A DNA stretch of 5,882 bases, taken from the NCBI GenBank assembly GCA_022704885.1, contig JAKJFO010000244.1, forward strand, positions 1-5,882. The letters run 5' to 3'. The notes below the pieces were generated by a model, which was not told the origin of the DNA, did no database searches, and saw only the letters and a list, made by a program, of their open reading frames with translations. Numbering within the stretch: position 1 is the stretch's first letter; each line of letters starts with the position of its first letter. Source of the stretch: Candidatus Rifleibacteriota bacterium. Lineage in GTDB: Bacteria; Riflebacteria; Ozemobacteria; Ozemobacterales; Ozemobacteraceae. A program made the position numbers and the translations under genes. Shown one piece after another: positions 4,726 to 5,882 of the stretch.

Positions 4726-5882
4726 ATGACAGAAAACAACGAAACACTCAACAAGGGAAGAAATGCTCAGTGGCGCGTCGAATTGCGCAACAGCGTGCCA
4801 AACAAAGACCGCGTTGCTCTCGAACGCGTTAAAATGACCGAAGTCGAGCCGCATGAACGAATCAAATCGCAGACCTGCGAAGTCAATTGCGGACTTACCG
4901 CCGAGCAGGCGGTCGTCGAGGCGCGGCGCTGCATGGATTGCGTCACCCCGACCTGCGTCGAGGGTTGCCCGGTAAATATCGACATTCCGCGCTTCGTCAA
5001 GCAGATCGAAGCTGGCAAGTTTTTAGATGCAGCCGCGACTTTAAAAGAATTCAGCGCCCTGCCGGCCGTGTGCGGCCGCGTCTGCCCGCAGGAAAAGCAG
5101 TGCGAAATCAAGTGTTTTTACACGCAGAAAATGAAGAAAGACCCGGTTGCCATCGGCTATCTCGAACGCTTTGCCGCTGATTACGAGCGGCTGTCGGGCA
5201 AGATTCAGATTCCCAGAGTTGAAACACGCAACGGCATCAAGGTGGCGGCAATAGGTTCTGGCCCGTCATCGCTGTCTTTTTCCGGCGACATGATAAAGTA
5301 TGGCTACGACGTCACTGTTTTTGAGGCGCTGCATGAGATTGGCGGCGTGCTTAAATACGGCATTCCCGAGTTTCGTCTGCCGAATTCAGTCGTCGATGTC
5401 GAACTCGAAAACCTCAAGGGAATGGGCGTCAACTTCGAAAAGAACTTCGTCGTCGGCCGCACCGCTTCGTTCGATGATCTCAAAGAGCTCGGCTACAAGG
5501 CCTTTTTTGTCGGCAGCGGCGCCGGTCTGCCGAATTTTATGAATATTCCGGGTGAGAACCTTAACGGAGTCATGTCGTCGAATGAGTATCTGACCCGCGT
5601 CAACCTGATGTATGCGAACCAGAGCGACTCCGACACCCCGGTGATGCTGGGCAAACGCGTGGCCGTCATCGGCGGCGGCAACACCGCGATGGATGCGGTG
5701 CGCACCTCAAAGCGGCTTGGCGCCGAACGCTCGATCATCATTTACCGTCGTTCGCTCGAAGAAATGCCGGCCCGCGTCGAAGAGATCAAGCACGCCATGG
5801 AAGAAGGCATCGAATTCATGAATCTCGCCAACCCGGTCGAATATCTGTCGGATGCGACGGGAAGGGTTGCCAAAGCGAGATT
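4726..5882 (+). CDS. nfnB: NfnB / SudA-type large subunit (GltD-like FAD, 2x[4Fe-4S], NADPH), 3' end outside window
   Basis: 385 codons visible of an expected 460-480. The N-terminal iron-sulfur domain has CEVNC (51-55), C69-x2-C72-x4-C77-x3-C81-P followed by NIDIP (84-88), then C116-x3-C120-P and C126-x3-C130, enough ligands for two [4Fe-4S] clusters. The FAD-binding fold starts at GSGPSSL (177-183), with FEALHEIGGVLKYGIPEFRLP (199-219) as the family hallmark. A second dinucleotide fold starts at VIGGGNTAMDAVR (314-326), the NADPH site. In the family this subunit carries the bifurcating FAD and passes one electron via the clusters to ferredoxin. Oddity: the last glycine of the FAD G-x-G-x-x-G motif is serine (S182). 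GltD, the glutamate synthase small subunit, is the main alternative, but the adjacent nfnA and the FEALHE/YGIPEFRLP region argue for Nfn. ATG 4726 has a modest GGAAAG site (4713-4718) 7 nt upstream. Confidence 0.93.
   Translation, partial: MTENNETLNKGRNAQWRVELRNSVPNKDRVALERVKMTEVEPHERIKSQTCEVNCGLTAEQAVVEARRCMDCVTPTCVEGCPVNIDIPRFVKQIEAGKFLDAAATLKEFSALPAVCGRVCPQEKQCEIKCFYTQKMKKDPVAIGYLERFAADYERLSGKIQIPRVETRNGIKVAAIGSGPSSLSFSGDMIKYGYDVTVFEALHEIGGVLKYGIPEFRLPNSVVDVELENLKGMGVNFEKNFVVGRTASFDDLKELGYKAFFVGSGAGLPNFMNIPGENLNGVMSSNEYLTRVNLMYANQSDSDTPVMLGKRVAVIGGGNTAMDAVRTSKRLGAERSIIIYRRSLEEMPARVEEIKHAMEEGIEFMNLANPVEYLSDATGRVAKAR

Noticed and set aside
1..5882. Search for CRISPR arrays, tRNA/rRNA genes, insertion sequences and long repeats
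   Set aside because: No spaced repeats, cloverleaf-like segments, transposase motifs or terminal inverted repeats were seen by eye.
4726..5882. Glutamate synthase small subunit GltD as the identity of the right-hand gene
   Set aside because: The folds are related, but linkage to nfnA and the Nfn/SudA-type hallmark residues favour NfnB, and no GltB gene is seen.

Overview
The window reads as ordinary chromosomal DNA, about half G+C, from an anaerobic and probably Gram-negative bacterium. The anaerobic call rests on a SudB/NfnA + NfnB (SudA-type) gene pair. This pair encodes the electron-bifurcating NADH-dependent ferredoxin:NADP+ oxidoreductase typical of fermenters and other strict anaerobes. 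The phylum cannot be fixed from the sequence; a poorly cultured lineage is possible. There is no rRNA, tRNA, CRISPR array or insertion sequence in view.

Left part, minus strand (1-3675). Read in the direction of transcription, a three-gene operon begins at 3675. Its genes are a KtrB/TrkH-type potassium channel subunit with an extra N-terminal membrane domain, a KtrA/TrkA-type RCK regulatory subunit, and a two-helix membrane protein that stops right after a HAMP-like segment. The spacings are 10 nt and 1 nt. The ribosome binding site of each downstream gene overlaps the end of the gene before it, so translation looks coupled. A good sigma70-like promoter (TTCACA-17 nt-TATTGT) lies just ahead of the operon. 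The third gene is the least expected part, because it is a sensor-like protein without any output domain, tied to a potassium uptake system.

Far left, minus strand (1-285). After a 72-nt gap comes a HigB (RelE/ParE superfamily) toxin gene that runs off the left edge. Its promoter (TTGACT-17 nt-TATTAT) puts the predicted transcript start on the GTG start codon. A near-perfect 21-bp palindrome fills most of the promoter. This is what an autoregulated toxin-antitoxin operon with a leaderless toxin mRNA would look like. The antitoxin gene should lie just beyond base 1.

Middle (3676-3898). This is a 223-bp divergent control region with the ktr promoter, two mutually exclusive stem pairings, a further hairpin near the downstream gene and a 10-bp direct repeat.

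Right part, plus strand (3899-5882). nfnA (complete, 270 aa) and nfnB (385 codons visible, cut by the right edge) are 14 nt apart. Together they should encode the two subunits of the soluble flavin/iron-sulfur enzyme that balances NADH, NADPH and reduced ferredoxin.
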